Below, piece after piece: positions 8,002 through 16,519 of a stretch of 51,470 nt of DNA. The notes beneath the pieces were generated by a model that saw nothing but the letters and a program-made list of their open reading frames with translations, ran no database searches and was not told the DNA's origin. Within the stretch, counting starts at the first letter, position 1. Each line of letters opens with the position of its first letter. The stretch is from Candidatus Nitrosotenuis cloacae (GTDB lineage: Archaea; Thermoproteota; Nitrososphaeria; Nitrososphaerales; Nitrosopumilaceae), in the NCBI RefSeq assembly GCF_026768455.1, contig NZ_JAPPVQ010000008.1:1-51470 (forward strand). The letters run 5' to 3'. A program made the translations under genes and the position numbers.

Positions 8002-9093
8002 TTGGCAAAAAAGATCAAAGTGGGTCTTGTCGGAATAGGCAACTGTTTTTCCGGGCTTATTCAGGGAATTGAATACTACAGACAAAACCCAAAGCAAAAA
8101 GTAATCGGTATCATGCACGAGAAAATCGGCAGCTATTCCATTCATGATTTAGATTTTGTAGCAGGATTTGACGTAGGAATCAACAAGGTAGGCAAGACAA
8201 TCAACGAGGCAATCTACGAGTACCCAAACATGGTAAACTGGGTGCCAAAAAACAAGATGCCAAAGACAAAGGCGGAGGTGTACGAAAGCCCAGCCCTTGA
8301 CGGAGTCGGCATCTGGGTGGAAAACCGCGTCAAGCCAATCAAGAGCAAGCGAACCACCGAGCAAATCACAAAGGAAATAAAAAAGACAATCGAGAAGACC
8401 GGCGCGGAAATCATAGTGTCTTACCTTCCAGTAGGCTCCGAAAAGGCGACGCAGCACTGGGCACAAATCTGCCTTGACACAAACACTGCATTCGTAAACT
8501 GCATCCCGTCGTTTATTGCGTCTGGCAAAAAATGGGGGCAAAAGTTTGCAGACAAAAAGATTCCAGTAATTGGCGACGATATCAAAGGCCAGGTGGGTGC
8601 GACGATCGTGCACCGAACACTGGCAAAGCTATGCGACGACCGCGGAACGAAAATCGAAAAGACATATCAAATCAACGTGGGCGGAAACACGGACTTTTTG
8701 AACATGAAGGAGCAGGATCGACTCGTCAGCAAGAGAATATCAAAAACAGAAAGCGTACAAAGCCAGCTCTCAGAAAGGCTGGCCGATGATCAGATTTATG
8801 TCGGACCATCCGACTTTATCCCGTTCCTTGGCAACACCAAGCTGATGTTCATGAGAATCGAGGGAAGGCAGTGGGCCAACATCCCGTACAACATGGAGGT
8901 CCGTCTGGAGGTTGACGACAAGGCAAACTCGGCGGGAATTGTAATTGACGCAGCAAGACTGGCAAAGATTGCCCTTGAAAGAAAGATGGGCGGCCCGATA
9001 GTTCCAGCATGCGCATACCTGATGAAGCACCCCCCGCAACAGATGAGCGACCCACAGGCAAAGGCTGAGCTTGAGAAATTTATCAAGGGTTAG
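8002..9093 (+). CDS. ino1: myo-Inositol-1-phosphate synthase
   Basis: NAD-dependent isomerisation of glucose 6-phosphate to inositol 1-phosphate, the first step to archaeal inositol phospholipids. The N-terminal Rossmann motif GLVGIGNCFSGL, central VSYLPVGSEKATQHWA and GDDIKGQVGATIVHR, and NVGGNTDFLNM are characteristic of the archaeal/actinobacterial type. The length is 363 residues. I chose TTG 8002 (giving MAKKIKVGLVG) from the TATA spacing; GTG 7990 would add MALG. Monocistronic, followed by a tRNA gene. Confidence 0.92.
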   Translation: MAKKIKVGLVGIGNCFSGLIQGIEYYRQNPKQKVIGIMHEKIGSYSIHDLDFVAGFDVGINKVGKTINEAIYEYPNMVNWVPKNKMPKTKAEVYESPALDGVGIWVENRVKPIKSKRTTEQITKEIKKTIEKTGAEIIVSYLPVGSEKATQHWAQICLDTNTAFVNCIPSFIASGKKWGQKFADKKIPVIGDDIKGQVGATIVHRTLAKLCDDRGTKIEKTYQINVGGNTDFLNMKEQDRLVSKRISKTESVQSQLSERLADDQIYVGPSDFIPFLGNTKLMFMRIEGRQWANIPYNMEVRLEVDDKANSAGIVIDAARLAKIALERKMGGPIVPACAYLMKHPPQQMSDPQAKAELEKFIKG

Positions 9094-9120
9094 CAGATCT
9101 TAAAATCAAAAAAATCGCCA

Positions 9121-9130
9121 CTTATATAAT
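9121..9130 (+). promoter_or_regulatory. TATA box of tRNA-Ser
   Basis: The sequence cttatataat is centred about 38 bp upstream of the mature tRNA 5' end. That predicts a short 5' leader removed by RNase P. Confidence 0.55.
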
Positions 9131-9163
9131 CAAATTTTGAATGGGATTTTGTCGAAAAGACGT

Positions 9164-9262
9164 GCCGGGGTCGCCTAGCCTGGTAGGGCGCGCGCCTGGA
9201 AATCTAAAAACCATAAAGCGCGTACTCGCAAGGGTCCGAGAGTTCAAATCTCTCTCCCGGCG
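9164..9262 (+). tRNA. tRNA-Ser (GGA), intron-containing
   Basis: A cloverleaf can be drawn. The acceptor is gccgggg (9164-9170) pairing with tcccggc (9255-9261), with discriminator G 9262. The anticodon stem is cgcgc (9191-9195) with gcgcg (9218-9222), and the long variable arm of a serine tRNA spans about 9223-9237. The T arm is gagag-ttcaaat-ctctc (9238-9254). The anticodon GGA is at 9198-9200. The anticodon loop is 22 nt instead of 7, so about 15 nt (about 9202-9216, after position 37) should be an archaeal intron removed by the splicing endonuclease. Only CC of CCA follows in the DNA. Confidence 0.9.
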
Positions 9263-9303
9263 CCTTCATAATCCATTAATGGTTCGATACCGCAAAATCC
9301 GCA

Positions 9304-10605
9304 TTGCACAAGTTTGACATCGCAATTATCGGCGGCGGAATTCTCGGCACCGCAGTCTCATACTGGCTCTCCTCTCTATACGACATGAAATTGTGCGTAA
9401 TTGAAAAGGAGCAACACGTGGCCGCGCACGCAAGCAGCCGAAACACGGGAGTGGTCCACTCGCCGTTCTACTTGGATCCGCAAAAAAAGAGGGAGATTGC
9501 TAGGGCCGCACTGATATCGCACGACCTGTGGCGCGACTTTGCAGTTCAGAAAAGCCTCCCATGGAAGCAGTGCGGAACAATCGAGGTGGCACTGGACGAC
9601 TCTCAGCACAAGTCCCTGGAAAAATACCTCAAATGGGGCAGACAAAACGGAATCCCCGATTCTGAGCTGGAATTGATGGACTCAAGGGACGTGGCAAAAA
9701 AAGAGCCGAACATAAAATGCACATCCGGTCTTTACTGCAGCCGCGACGTCTCTACTGATTACGGTATTATGACTGGCGAATTGCACAAGATGTCTGAGAA
9801 CTATGGCACGAAATTTCTTTTCGGACATAGTGTTGCTGGCATATCTGAGGCAGGAACGGTGATGCTTGATGACGGCTCGTCAGTAGAGTGCTCATTTCTG
9901 ATCAACTGTGCAGGAGGGCATTCGCTTGGAATTGCAAAAAAGATGGGACTTGGCAGAGATTACTCTGCACTGCACTTTAGGGGGGAGTACTGGGTGGCAG
10001 AGCAAAAGTATGCGGACCTGGTAAACACCAACGTATATTCCGTTGCAAAGTTTGCAAATTTTCCATTCCTTGACCCGCACTGGATAAAAAAGGCAAACGG
10101 TCAAACCGAGATTGGGCCAAACGCAGTACCTGTGGCGGATCCTGAGACATATTCTGGATACGTGGGAAGCATCTCTGGCGCACTTGCAAAGCTTAGGGAG
10201 GTTCTCGGCGGAAACTCTAGAAAGCTGCTACTGAATCCGGAATTTCTGGCACTTGTATCAAAGGAATGGAAAAGCTCGCTCTCAAAAAACGCGATGGTGA
10301 ACAGAGTAAAGCAGTTCATTCCGAGCGTAAAGCCGTCGTTTTTTGTAAAAAAAGGGACGGCTGGAATCAGGAGCCCGATTGTGACTGACAGGGGGGAGTT
10401 TCTCTCAGATATCTTGCAGCTAAAAACGCAAAACTCACTTCACGTGATAAACTATAACTCGCCTGGGGCTACGGGGGCACCCGCGTACGCCGCACTGCTG
10501 GTCCGGGGACTGCACGATGCAGGCATACTAAAGGAGCCGACAAAGGCAAAATCCACAATATGGAACTTTGATAGGGTGACCGAGCAGATGAGCAACCAAA
10601 ATTAA
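9304..10605 (+). CDS. lhgO: FAD-dependent oxidoreductase, L-2-hydroxyglutarate oxidase-like
   Basis: Predicted to oxidise L-2-hydroxyglutarate (or a related 2-hydroxy acid) using FAD. The N-terminal dinucleotide motif IIGGGILGTA is at residues 7-16. HASSRNTGVVHSPFY and the C-terminal NYNSPGATGAPAYA are family features of LhgO/DAO proteins. The length of 433 residues is slightly longer than bacterial LhgO. TTG 9304 fits a TATA-like element near 9274-9281. The gene stands alone between a tRNA and a small gene. Specificity is inferred from family resemblance only; glycerol-3-phosphate or other DAO substrates cannot be excluded. Confidence 0.75.
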   Translation: MHKFDIAIIGGGILGTAVSYWLSSLYDMKLCVIEKEQHVAAHASSRNTGVVHSPFYLDPQKKREIARAALISHDLWRDFAVQKSLPWKQCGTIEVALDDSQHKSLEKYLKWGRQNGIPDSELELMDSRDVAKKEPNIKCTSGLYCSRDVSTDYGIMTGELHKMSENYGTKFLFGHSVAGISEAGTVMLDDGSSVECSFLINCAGGHSLGIAKKMGLGRDYSALHFRGEYWVAEQKYADLVNTNVYSVAKFANFPFLDPHWIKKANGQTEIGPNAVPVADPETYSGYVGSISGALAKLREVLGGNSRKLLLNPEFLALVSKEWKSSLSKNAMVNRVKQFIPSVKPSFFVKKGTAGIRSPIVTDRGEFLSDILQLKTQNSLHVINYNSPGATGAPAYAALLVRGLHDAGILKEPTKAKSTIWNFDRVTEQMSNQN

Positions 10606-10631
10606 TATTGTTTTGAGTGCACCACAACTCA

Positions 10632-10895
10632 TTGTTCCCGGACAGGTGCTCTATTAAGGAAAAGGGGCGCAACTGCGTCAATCCGCCGGAGTTTGTAATA
10701 TCCATTGCAACAGACAAGGACGAGTACATGATCGGCGTCACCTGCGAGAAACACAAGAACGTATTTTCCGGAAGGCTTGGGCATCTGCAAAATGACGGCA
10801 AGCTGCCACAGGGACGGATAAACTTTACAAAGCTAAAGGCAATTGGCACCGACTGCATCAAGGCAAGCCCTGACGACCTGATTCAGCTGGACTAG
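10632..10895 (+). CDS. Small Cys-containing hypothetical protein
   Basis: About 87 residues, with Cys near positions 6, 15, 38 and 70 and a CEKHKN motif, so a single metal site is possible but unproven. I do not recognise a family. A TATA-like element at about 10601-10607 favours TTG 10632 (MFPDRCSIKEKG); GTG 10617 would add five residues. Its TAG stop shares the bases CTAG with the stop of the opposite-strand dehydrogenase, so the two transcripts must overlap. Confidence 0.65.
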   Translation: MFPDRCSIKEKGRNCVNPPEFVISIATDKDEYMIGVTCEKHKNVFSGRLGHLQNDGKLPQGRINFTKLKAIGTDCIKASPDDLIQLD

Positions 10896-11863
10896 ACGTC
10901 CACAGAGTATACCATCTTCTTTCCGCCAAGACCCAACACCAAGTTGTCAAGCGTTATCTCTGCCATCTTTCTTCTTGTCTCCTCAGACGAGCTTCCTATA
11001 TGTGGTGCAAGCACCACGTTTTCCATCTTTGTCAGAGGATGATCTCTTCCAATCGGCTCCGACCCAAATACGTCCAACGCGGCGCCTGCGATTGTCTTTG
11101 ATTTCAGGGCGCGCACAAGATCCACCTCATTTACTATCTTGCCCCGCGCAGTATTGATCAAAAACGCGCCGCGCTTCATCATACGGAATACCTTTTTGTC
11201 GATGATTTCATGCGTGTCACTTCTGTACGGGACGTGGATGGAAAGAATGTCGCTATCTCGGATGAGTTCGCCAAATCCTACGTATTTGACTCCAAGCTGA
11301 ATCTCAATTTTTTTTGAAAGCCTAGTCCTGCTATGATATATGACGTTCATGCCAAACGGTGCAGCCCTTCTTGCAACGGCCTGCCCAATCCTGCCTATTC
11401 CAAATATGCCAAGGGTCTTTCCGTGCAGATCCGAGCCGACATAGTCGTGGGGCCCAAAGATCACACTCCACCTTCCCGCCCGAATCAGCCTGTCGCCCTC
11501 AGTTACGCGCCGCATCACGTCAAGAATCAGGGCAACCGTAAGGTCGGCAGTCGCGTCGGTGAGCACGCTTGGGGTGTATCCTATTCTGATTTTGCGCCGT
11601 CTTGCGGCCTGCAGGTCTATGTGATCGTATCCTACACTGTACGTGCTGATTACCGTGAGGTTTCTTGCGCTTTCAATCACCTCTCCATCTATTACATCAT
11701 ATGGAAAGCAGACCAGGCCGTCCACGTCTGCTATCTTTTGTAAAAGTAGTTTTTTTGGCATCGGGATCTTTCCGTCGTGTACTACCACCTGGTATCTCTT
11801 TTGAAGCTCCTTCATCGCAAAATCGTGCAACCTGCGTGTCATCAGAATCTTTTTTTTGATCAA
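10892..11863 (-). CDS. gyaR: D-2-hydroxyacid dehydrogenase (glyoxylate reductase-like)
   Basis: NAD(P)H-dependent reduction of a 2-oxoacid such as glyoxylate or hydroxypyruvate. The catalytic triad is visible as R240 (in NTARGKIVNE), E269 (DVFGSEP) and H288 (APHIGSSS). The nucleotide motif GIFGIGRIGQA is near 152-162. The 323-residue length matches GyaR and lacks the ACT/ASB domains of SerA, so phosphoglycerate dehydrogenase is less likely. The start is TTG 11863. It shares a symmetric TATA element with the divergent zinc-ribbon gene. Confidence 0.83.
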   Translation of the reverse strand: MIKKKILMTRRLHDFAMKELQKRYQVVVHDGKIPMPKKLLLQKIADVDGLVCFPYDVIDGEVIESARNLTVISTYSVGYDHIDLQAARRRKIRIGYTPSVLTDATADLTVALILDVMRRVTEGDRLIRAGRWSVIFGPHDYVGSDLHGKTLGIFGIGRIGQAVARRAAPFGMNVIYHSRTRLSKKIEIQLGVKYVGFGELIRDSDILSIHVPYRSDTHEIIDKKVFRMMKRGAFLINTARGKIVNEVDLVRALKSKTIAGAALDVFGSEPIGRDHPLTKMENVVLAPHIGSSSEETRRKMAEITLDNLVLGLGGKKMVYSVDV

Positions 11864-11881
11864 TTACAGCCAACAGTCCGT

Positions 11882-11900
11882 CAAATCTTTATAAGATTTG
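11882..11900. promoter_or_regulatory. Palindromic bidirectional TATA element
   Basis: The sequence caaatctt-tat-aagatttg has perfect 8-bp arms around TAT. The centre (11891) lies 28 bp from the start of the minus-strand dehydrogenase (11863) and 30 bp from the start of the plus-strand small zinc gene (11921). One TATA element therefore appears able to serve both directions. Confidence 0.6.
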
Positions 11901-11920
11901 TTGTCACTAGAAAAGTCAGC

Positions 11921-12058
11921 TTGGCAGACACAGAAGAAGAGTTTGCACTTTGCGTAGAATGCGGAAATGCAATTGAGAAATGTGTCTGCGTCTGTCCTTA
12001 CTGTGGTGAGCGGGACAAGTGCGAATGTGCGCTTTTTGAGGCTGCCACCGGCGGTTAG
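11921..12058 (+). CDS. 45-residue Cys-rich zinc-ribbon-like protein
   Basis: Starts at TTG 11921, placed 30 bp after the TATA centre, so the transcript should be essentially leaderless. Eight Cys occur at residues 11, 14, 21, 23, 25, 28, 34 and 36 (CxxC, CxCxC, CxxC, CxC). That is enough for two tetra-Cys zinc sites or one cluster. Function is unknown; such tiny ribbons are often nucleic-acid or protein adaptors. The frame is open further upstream to 11777, but that part lies antisense inside the dehydrogenase gene and is not used. Confidence 0.75.
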   Translation: MADTEEEFALCVECGNAIEKCVCVCPYCGERDKCECALFEAATGG

Positions 12059-12101
12059 AAATTATCCATATTCTTAATAATCAACAACTCATAGTAAGAC
12101 A

Positions 12102-14012
12102 GTGAGCACTGACATCAACTGGCTGATCGGAGGCCCGCAGGGAAGTGGAGTCGAGTCTGCCGCAAACATCTTTTCTCGCGCATGTGCCGCAATGGGCTAC
12201 CACATCTTTGGAAAAAGAGAGTTCTATTCCAACATAAAAGGGGAGCACAGCTACTTTACAGTCAGAATATCTGACAAGGTGATTCGCTCAAACGTAAACA
12301 ATGTGGAACTGATGGTGGCCTTTGACGCGGAGACCGCATTCCGTCATTACACCGAGGTGAGCAAGGGCGGTGCAATAATCTATGATTCTGACATGTCCGC
12401 AACCAAAGTCGACGAGGTGCACACAATAGATGCCCCATACAAATCCCGACTGCTGTCACACCTTGCATCAAAGAACAAGAGCCCGACCGTCCAGGGCGTC
12501 TTGGATGTGGCAAAGGAAAACGGGGCCAAACTGTACCCGATATCCTTCAAAACCGTCCTATCCAACATGGCAGACGAGGTCAACAACCCAAAGTTGAAGG
12601 GAATGGTCCGAATGTACAACGTACTTGGGGTATCATTTTCGCTTGGGATTCTCAAGATGCCCCCGCCTACGCTGCTTGACTCAATCGATGCCATATTCTC
12701 AAAAAAGCAGGCAGTCGCAGACCTGAACAAAAAGGCTGCAACGTATGCCTACAACTATGCATCCGCAAAGTTTACCGATTATGATCACACACTAAAGCCG
12801 ACAACGAAGGAACCTGACACCATCCTAGTCCAAGGATACCAGGGAACGGCACTGGGAAAAATGGCATGCGGCTGCAGATTCCAGCCGTACTATCCAATCA
12901 CTCCAGCTTCCGATGAGAGCGTGTTCCTGGAATCAAACGAAATAGTCGACGTCAGGGACAACCGGCCCGGCTCGACCCTGGTGGTACAGACCGAGGATGA
13001 GATTGCCGCAATAGGGATGACAATAGGCGGTGCACTGACTGGCACGCGCTCTGCAACATGTACATCGGGTCCTGGATTTTCTCTAATGGCAGAAGCCCTT
13101 GGCTGGGCCGGAATAAACGAGGTCCCAATAGTTGTCACAATGTACCAGAGGAGCGGGCCGTCGACTGGCCTTCCAACAAGGCACGGACAGGACGACCTGA
13201 TGTTCTCAATTTATGCAGGACACGGCGAGTTCCCAAGAGTCGTATACGCGTCAGGTGACATCGAGGAGAGCTTTTACGACACAGGCAGGTGCTTCAACTA
13301 CGCCGACGTCTATCAGGTGCCTGTGATACACCTAATGGACAAATTTCTGGCAAGCTCAGTTATCACGTGCAAGAGATTTGACACTGAAAAAATTACGATC
13401 AACCGGGGCAAGCTTCTCGAAAAAGTCACGGACGCAAACTACAAGAGATTCGCACTTACAAATGACGGAATATCGCCAAGATCAAAGCTGGGGCTTGAAC
13501 ATGGAATCTTCTGGAACACCGGTGATGAAAGCGACGAGTCAGGACACATCACAGAAGATCCCGAACTGCGAATCAAGATGATGGACAAGCGACTCTCAAG
13601 ACTCACATACATCCTCAAGACGATGCCCGATGACGAGCAGGTAGTCTCATTTGGCACATCACAGATATGTGTGGTAAGCTGGGGCTCTCCAAAGGGCCCA
13701 ATACTTGATGCGCTTGAAATGCTAAAGAAGGAAAACATCAACGTCGGCTTTATCCAGATAAAGCTGCTAAACCCGTTTCCAAAGGACTATGTCCAATTCC
13801 TACTAAAGGACGTAAAGACACTAATCGACATTGAGGCAAACCACACAGGACAGCTTGGGGATATACTAAAGCAGAATCTTGAGCGCGGGCCTGACTACTA
13901 CATTCTAAAATACACCGGACGACCAATGACTAGTACGGAAATTTACGAATCTTTGAAAAACATAATTGAAAACAAGGCCCAAAAGAGGCAGGTGCTAAGT
14001 CATGGATCTTAA
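12102..14012 (+). CDS. korA: 2-Oxoacid:ferredoxin oxidoreductase, fused gamma-alpha subunit
   Basis: Converts a 2-oxoacid (2-oxoglutarate or pyruvate) plus CoA to acyl-CoA, with electrons to ferredoxin. The gamma domain comes first (about 1-190; [18 protein letters not shown]). The alpha domain follows from about 243 ([14 protein letters not shown], then [14 protein letters not shown]). This gamma-alpha fusion of about 630 residues is the archaeal two-subunit OFOR architecture. The start is GTG 12102, 25 bp after a TATA-like cttaataat (12073-12081), so probably leaderless. It overlaps the beta-subunit gene by 11 bp. Substrate preference cannot be read by eye. Confidence 0.9.
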   Translation: MSTDINWLIGGPQGSGVESAANIFSRACAAMGYHIFGKREFYSNIKGEHSYFTVRISDKVIRSNVNNVELMVAFDAETAFRHYTEVSKGGAIIYDSDMSATKVDEVHTIDAPYKSRLLSHLASKNKSPTVQGVLDVAKENGAKLYPISFKTVLSNMADEVNNPKLKGMVRMYNVLGVSFSLGILKMPPPTLLDSIDAIFSKKQAVADLNKKAATYAYNYASAKFTDYDHTLKPTTKEPDTILVQGYQGTALGKMACGCRFQPYYPITPASDESVFLESNEIVDVRDNRPGSTLVVQTEDEIAAIGMTIGGALTGTRSATCTSGPGFSLMAEALGWAGINEVPIVVTMYQRSGPSTGLPTRHGQDDLMFSIYAGHGEFPRVVYASGDIEESFYDTGRCFNYADVYQVPVIHLMDKFLASSVITCKRFDTEKITINRGKLLEKVTDANYKRFALTNDGISPRSKLGLEHGIFWNTGDESDESGHITEDPELRIKMMDKRLSRLTYILKTMPDDEQVVSFGTSQICVVSWGSPKGPILDALEMLKKENINVGFIQIKLLNPFPKDYVQFLLKDVKTLIDIEANHTGQLGDILKQNLERGPDYYILKYTGRPMTSTEIYESLKNIIENKAQKRQVLSHGS

Positions 14013-14967
14013 GCTGGGCGACTACAAAACCGACGTACACAATGACTGGTGTGTTGGTTGTGGTGATTACGGGATAGTAAACGCGATCCAGATGTCTCTT
14101 GTAGACATGCAGATTCCAAGGCACAAGGCAGCGATATTTTCCGGAATAGGATGCTCCGGCAAGACGTCCCACTTTATCAACGTAAACGGTGTTCACACAC
14201 TCCACGGAAGGGTGCTAACTTTTGCGCAGGGTGCCAAGCTTGCAAACCCTGACATGACAGTAATAGCTGTGGGCGGCGACGGCGACGGACTTGGAATCGG
14301 AGCAGGCCACTTTGTCGCAGCAGGGCGAAGGAACCTCGACATCACATATCTGATATTCAACAACGGAGTGTATGGGTTGACAAAGGGCCAAGCGTCGCCG
14401 ACTCTAAAGCTTGGCGAAAAAACAAAGTCACTTCCCAGCCCAAACACAAACTACAGCGTAAACCCGATCGGCCTTGCAATCGCAAGCGGATTCACATTTG
14501 TTGCAAGAAGCTACGCATACGACGTAAGACACCTCAAGGACACCATAACTGCCGCGGTGCGACACAAGGGACTTGCATTCATAGACGTATTGCAGCCATG
14601 CCCCACCTACAACGACATCAACACACGCGACTGGTATGCTGGACAGGACCAAGTAGACGAGGTGACAAAGATGGCAAAGCCGCGAATATACAAGCTGGAG
14701 GAGACAGGCTACGACCCACTCGTTCACTATGATGCGGAAACAGAACTCAACGAAAAGATGACCCAGGCACTCATCAAGTCGCTGGAATGGGACAGCAAGA
14801 TCCCAATTGGAGTATTTTACAAAAACGAGATAATCAGCCAATACGGAAGGAGAATTGCCGACAAGATTCCAAACTATCTGGAAAACCCTCCTGCATCCCA
14901 GGTGATATCCTCAAACGGCAAGCCCACCACAGACATATCTAAAATACTGGACTCGCTATCTGTTTGA
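14002..14967 (+). CDS. korB: 2-Oxoacid:ferredoxin oxidoreductase, TPP-binding beta subunit
   Basis: Carries thiamine diphosphate and a [4Fe-4S] cluster. Likely cluster Cys are C17 and C20 (WCVGCGDYG), C50 (GIGCSGK) and C199 (LQPCPTYN). The TPP/Mg motif begins [13 protein letters not shown] at residue 90 and ends at the NN of LIFNNGVYG near 119-120. The length of 321 residues is typical. It overlaps the alpha gene by 11 bp, so the subunits are translationally coupled. It probably feeds 2-oxoacid interconversion linked to autotrophic carbon metabolism; that role is inference. Confidence 0.92.
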   Translation: MDLKLGDYKTDVHNDWCVGCGDYGIVNAIQMSLVDMQIPRHKAAIFSGIGCSGKTSHFINVNGVHTLHGRVLTFAQGAKLANPDMTVIAVGGDGDGLGIGAGHFVAAGRRNLDITYLIFNNGVYGLTKGQASPTLKLGEKTKSLPSPNTNYSVNPIGLAIASGFTFVARSYAYDVRHLKDTITAAVRHKGLAFIDVLQPCPTYNDINTRDWYAGQDQVDEVTKMAKPRIYKLEETGYDPLVHYDAETELNEKMTQALIKSLEWDSKIPIGVFYKNEIISQYGRRIADKIPNYLENPPASQVISSNGKPTTDISKILDSLSV

Positions 14968-14969
14968 CT

Positions 14970-15425
14970 ATGTCTGAGAACGGCAAAAAACCAGAAGAAT
15001 ACCTCTCAATATGCGACGTCTGGAAGGACAGCGTCCACAAAATAATAACCAAGATGGAATACCAAACACCAATCTATCTGCAGGCTTACACGCAGGTGCA
15101 CACCGAGATGCTCCGCTGCATAGACAACCTGTTTGGTACCTGCTATCTATGGCAAAAACAATATTTTGACAAACTTGGAATCACCAAGGAGGCAGTCGAC
15201 CAGTACGGCAAGATGTACGACGAGTTTGTCACCAACGTGACAAAGGCAATGGACGTGTATGCAAACTACCAAAAGCAGCAGGCAGACGCAATGGTGGAGA
15301 CGATGGAAAACGGCAACAAGTACCTGCACGAATACATCGGCATGTATGGAAAGGTAATGTCCTACTGGATGTCGCAATTCAAGACCCAGTCCTCCCAACC
15401 TACGGGCCAGTCAGGACCTGCTTAG
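14970..15425 (+). CDS. All-helical phasin-like protein downstream of OFOR
   Basis: About 151 residues, rich in Tyr, Gln and Met with no Gly-rich motifs, predicted nearly all helical (for example GITKEAVDQYGKMYDEFV and the Gln-rich tail). The look resembles phasins or PhaE-like polyhydroxyalkanoate-granule proteins, but this is a compositional impression only, and no PHA synthase is in the window. It starts two bases after the korB stop (ATG 14970; TTG 14964 is possible), so it is likely co-transcribed. An accessory role for the oxidoreductase is an alternative. Confidence 0.55.
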   Translation: MSENGKKPEEYLSICDVWKDSVHKIITKMEYQTPIYLQAYTQVHTEMLRCIDNLFGTCYLWQKQYFDKLGITKEAVDQYGKMYDEFVTNVTKAMDVYANYQKQQADAMVETMENGNKYLHEYIGMYGKVMSYWMSQFKTQSSQPTGQSGPA

Positions 15426-15514
15426 CGCGCGCACAAAACAGCAAAACCTGTGTAGAATCACAAGCCAGTAATCTGGAAATTAATTTAACCTCGTTATACA
15501 TGGAGTATCTGTAA

Positions 15515-15949
15515 TTGAACCTGACTGAGGCAAACAAGATATTTCGAAAATCCATAATCAAGGGATACTTTGAGCCGAGTCTGATGAATCTTGACTTTGG
15601 AAAATCCAACATCAAGCATCCCGTCCTGCCCGACGACGGACTCATGCAGTCCAACTTGTTGCACATCTTCTTTGACATTGACACAGGCTCCGACTATCCT
15701 GACGGCGACGAATGGGTGATAGCAGAGTTCCTCTTCCCATACAACATAAAGGTCCCAGACTCCATAAAGGGGCCCGACTACTTTACAACCCTCTCACTGC
15801 CAGACGGAAGCAACTTTTGGCACCATCGGGAACTCATCCGATTCAAATACGGAAAATCAAAAAAGCTCGGAGAATCACTGGAATTCCTGGATTCCAAATA
15901 CCGTGAGCTTCACTCTCTTCTGGAACCGCTTGAAAAAGACATCAAGTAA
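15515..15949 (+). CDS. Hypothetical protein, 144 residues
   Basis: I recognise no family. The protein looks globular and soluble, with a mixed alpha/beta pattern, an acidic middle (FDIDTGSDYPDGDEW) and a basic-acidic C-terminal helix. The start is TTG 15515, about 28 bp after an AT-rich TATA candidate (aatttaacc near 15482-15490). Its 3' end overlaps the opposite-strand gene by 8 bp. Confidence 0.65.
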   Translation: MNLTEANKIFRKSIIKGYFEPSLMNLDFGKSNIKHPVLPDDGLMQSNLLHIFFDIDTGSDYPDGDEWVIAEFLFPYNIKVPDSIKGPDYFTTLSLPDGSNFWHHRELIRFKYGKSKKLGESLEFLDSKYRELHSLLEPLEKDIK

Positions 15950-16478
15950 GTGGCTTCCACACGTTGTTCACCAGTACGAACCTCTTCTCGTTTGTAAGCA
16001 GCATGTGCATCTTCCATTTTCTTGTCTCTATGTCGAACTTGTAGATGACCTTTGAGACGTCGTGAGGTATGTTCACAGAGCTAAGCTGGAACGGGAGCAG
16101 CTCTATTACAAAGTCCAGCTTTTCAAGTGCGCTATCAAACCAGCTTCGCTCCTCCACATCTAGGATGAATCCTATCTTTGGCACCCCGAGAAACCCGATC
16201 TCTATTTTCAGCGCGTTGTTCTTGCCTCGGCGCCTCTTCATCTCCATAAAGATGGACTTTACCTTGTCCCACCTCCTGTACTCAAACCATTTGAAGAACT
16301 CCTCATTGAACTCCAGTGGAATTGATATGCTGATCATGCTTGCAAAGTCCGGCTCGCACTCTGCAAGCTCCTGCTGCTGTATGGTAAATCGCTCCCGAAA
16401 TATTCCATAGATTACCTCGGATTCCCACGGCGAGACGCCAAAGTGGCTCAGAGATGCTGTAAGGTATCCCTCTTTCAA
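15942..16478 (-). CDS. Hypothetical protein, about 178 residues
   Basis: No recognised family. It is a soluble protein with aromatic- and Arg/Lys-rich middle segments (FFKWFEYRRWDKVKSIFMEM). The C-terminal half appears beta-rich, with LLPFQLSSVNIPHDVSKVIY. I chose TTG 16478 (MKEGYLTASLSHFG). The frame extends upstream to 16592, but that part overlaps the end of the next gene and includes the likely promoter region (ctttaattag). It lies 41 bp downstream of the membrane-anchored gene on the same strand and may share its transcript. Confidence 0.55.
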   Translation of the reverse strand: MKEGYLTASLSHFGVSPWESEVIYGIFRERFTIQQQELAECEPDFASMISISIPLEFNEEFFKWFEYRRWDKVKSIFMEMKRRRGKNNALKIEIGFLGVPKIGFILDVEERSWFDSALEKLDFVIELLPFQLSSVNIPHDVSKVIYKFDIETRKWKMHMLLTNEKRFVLVNNVWKPLT

Positions 16479-16519
16479 TGAATGCTGTGTGTCTAAAATT
16501 CTAATTAAAGTTTCAAAAC

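Noticed and set aside
11777-11920. Upstream extension of the 45-residue zinc protein
   Set aside because: This part lies antisense within the dehydrogenase and its promoter, and TATA spacing supports TTG 11921.
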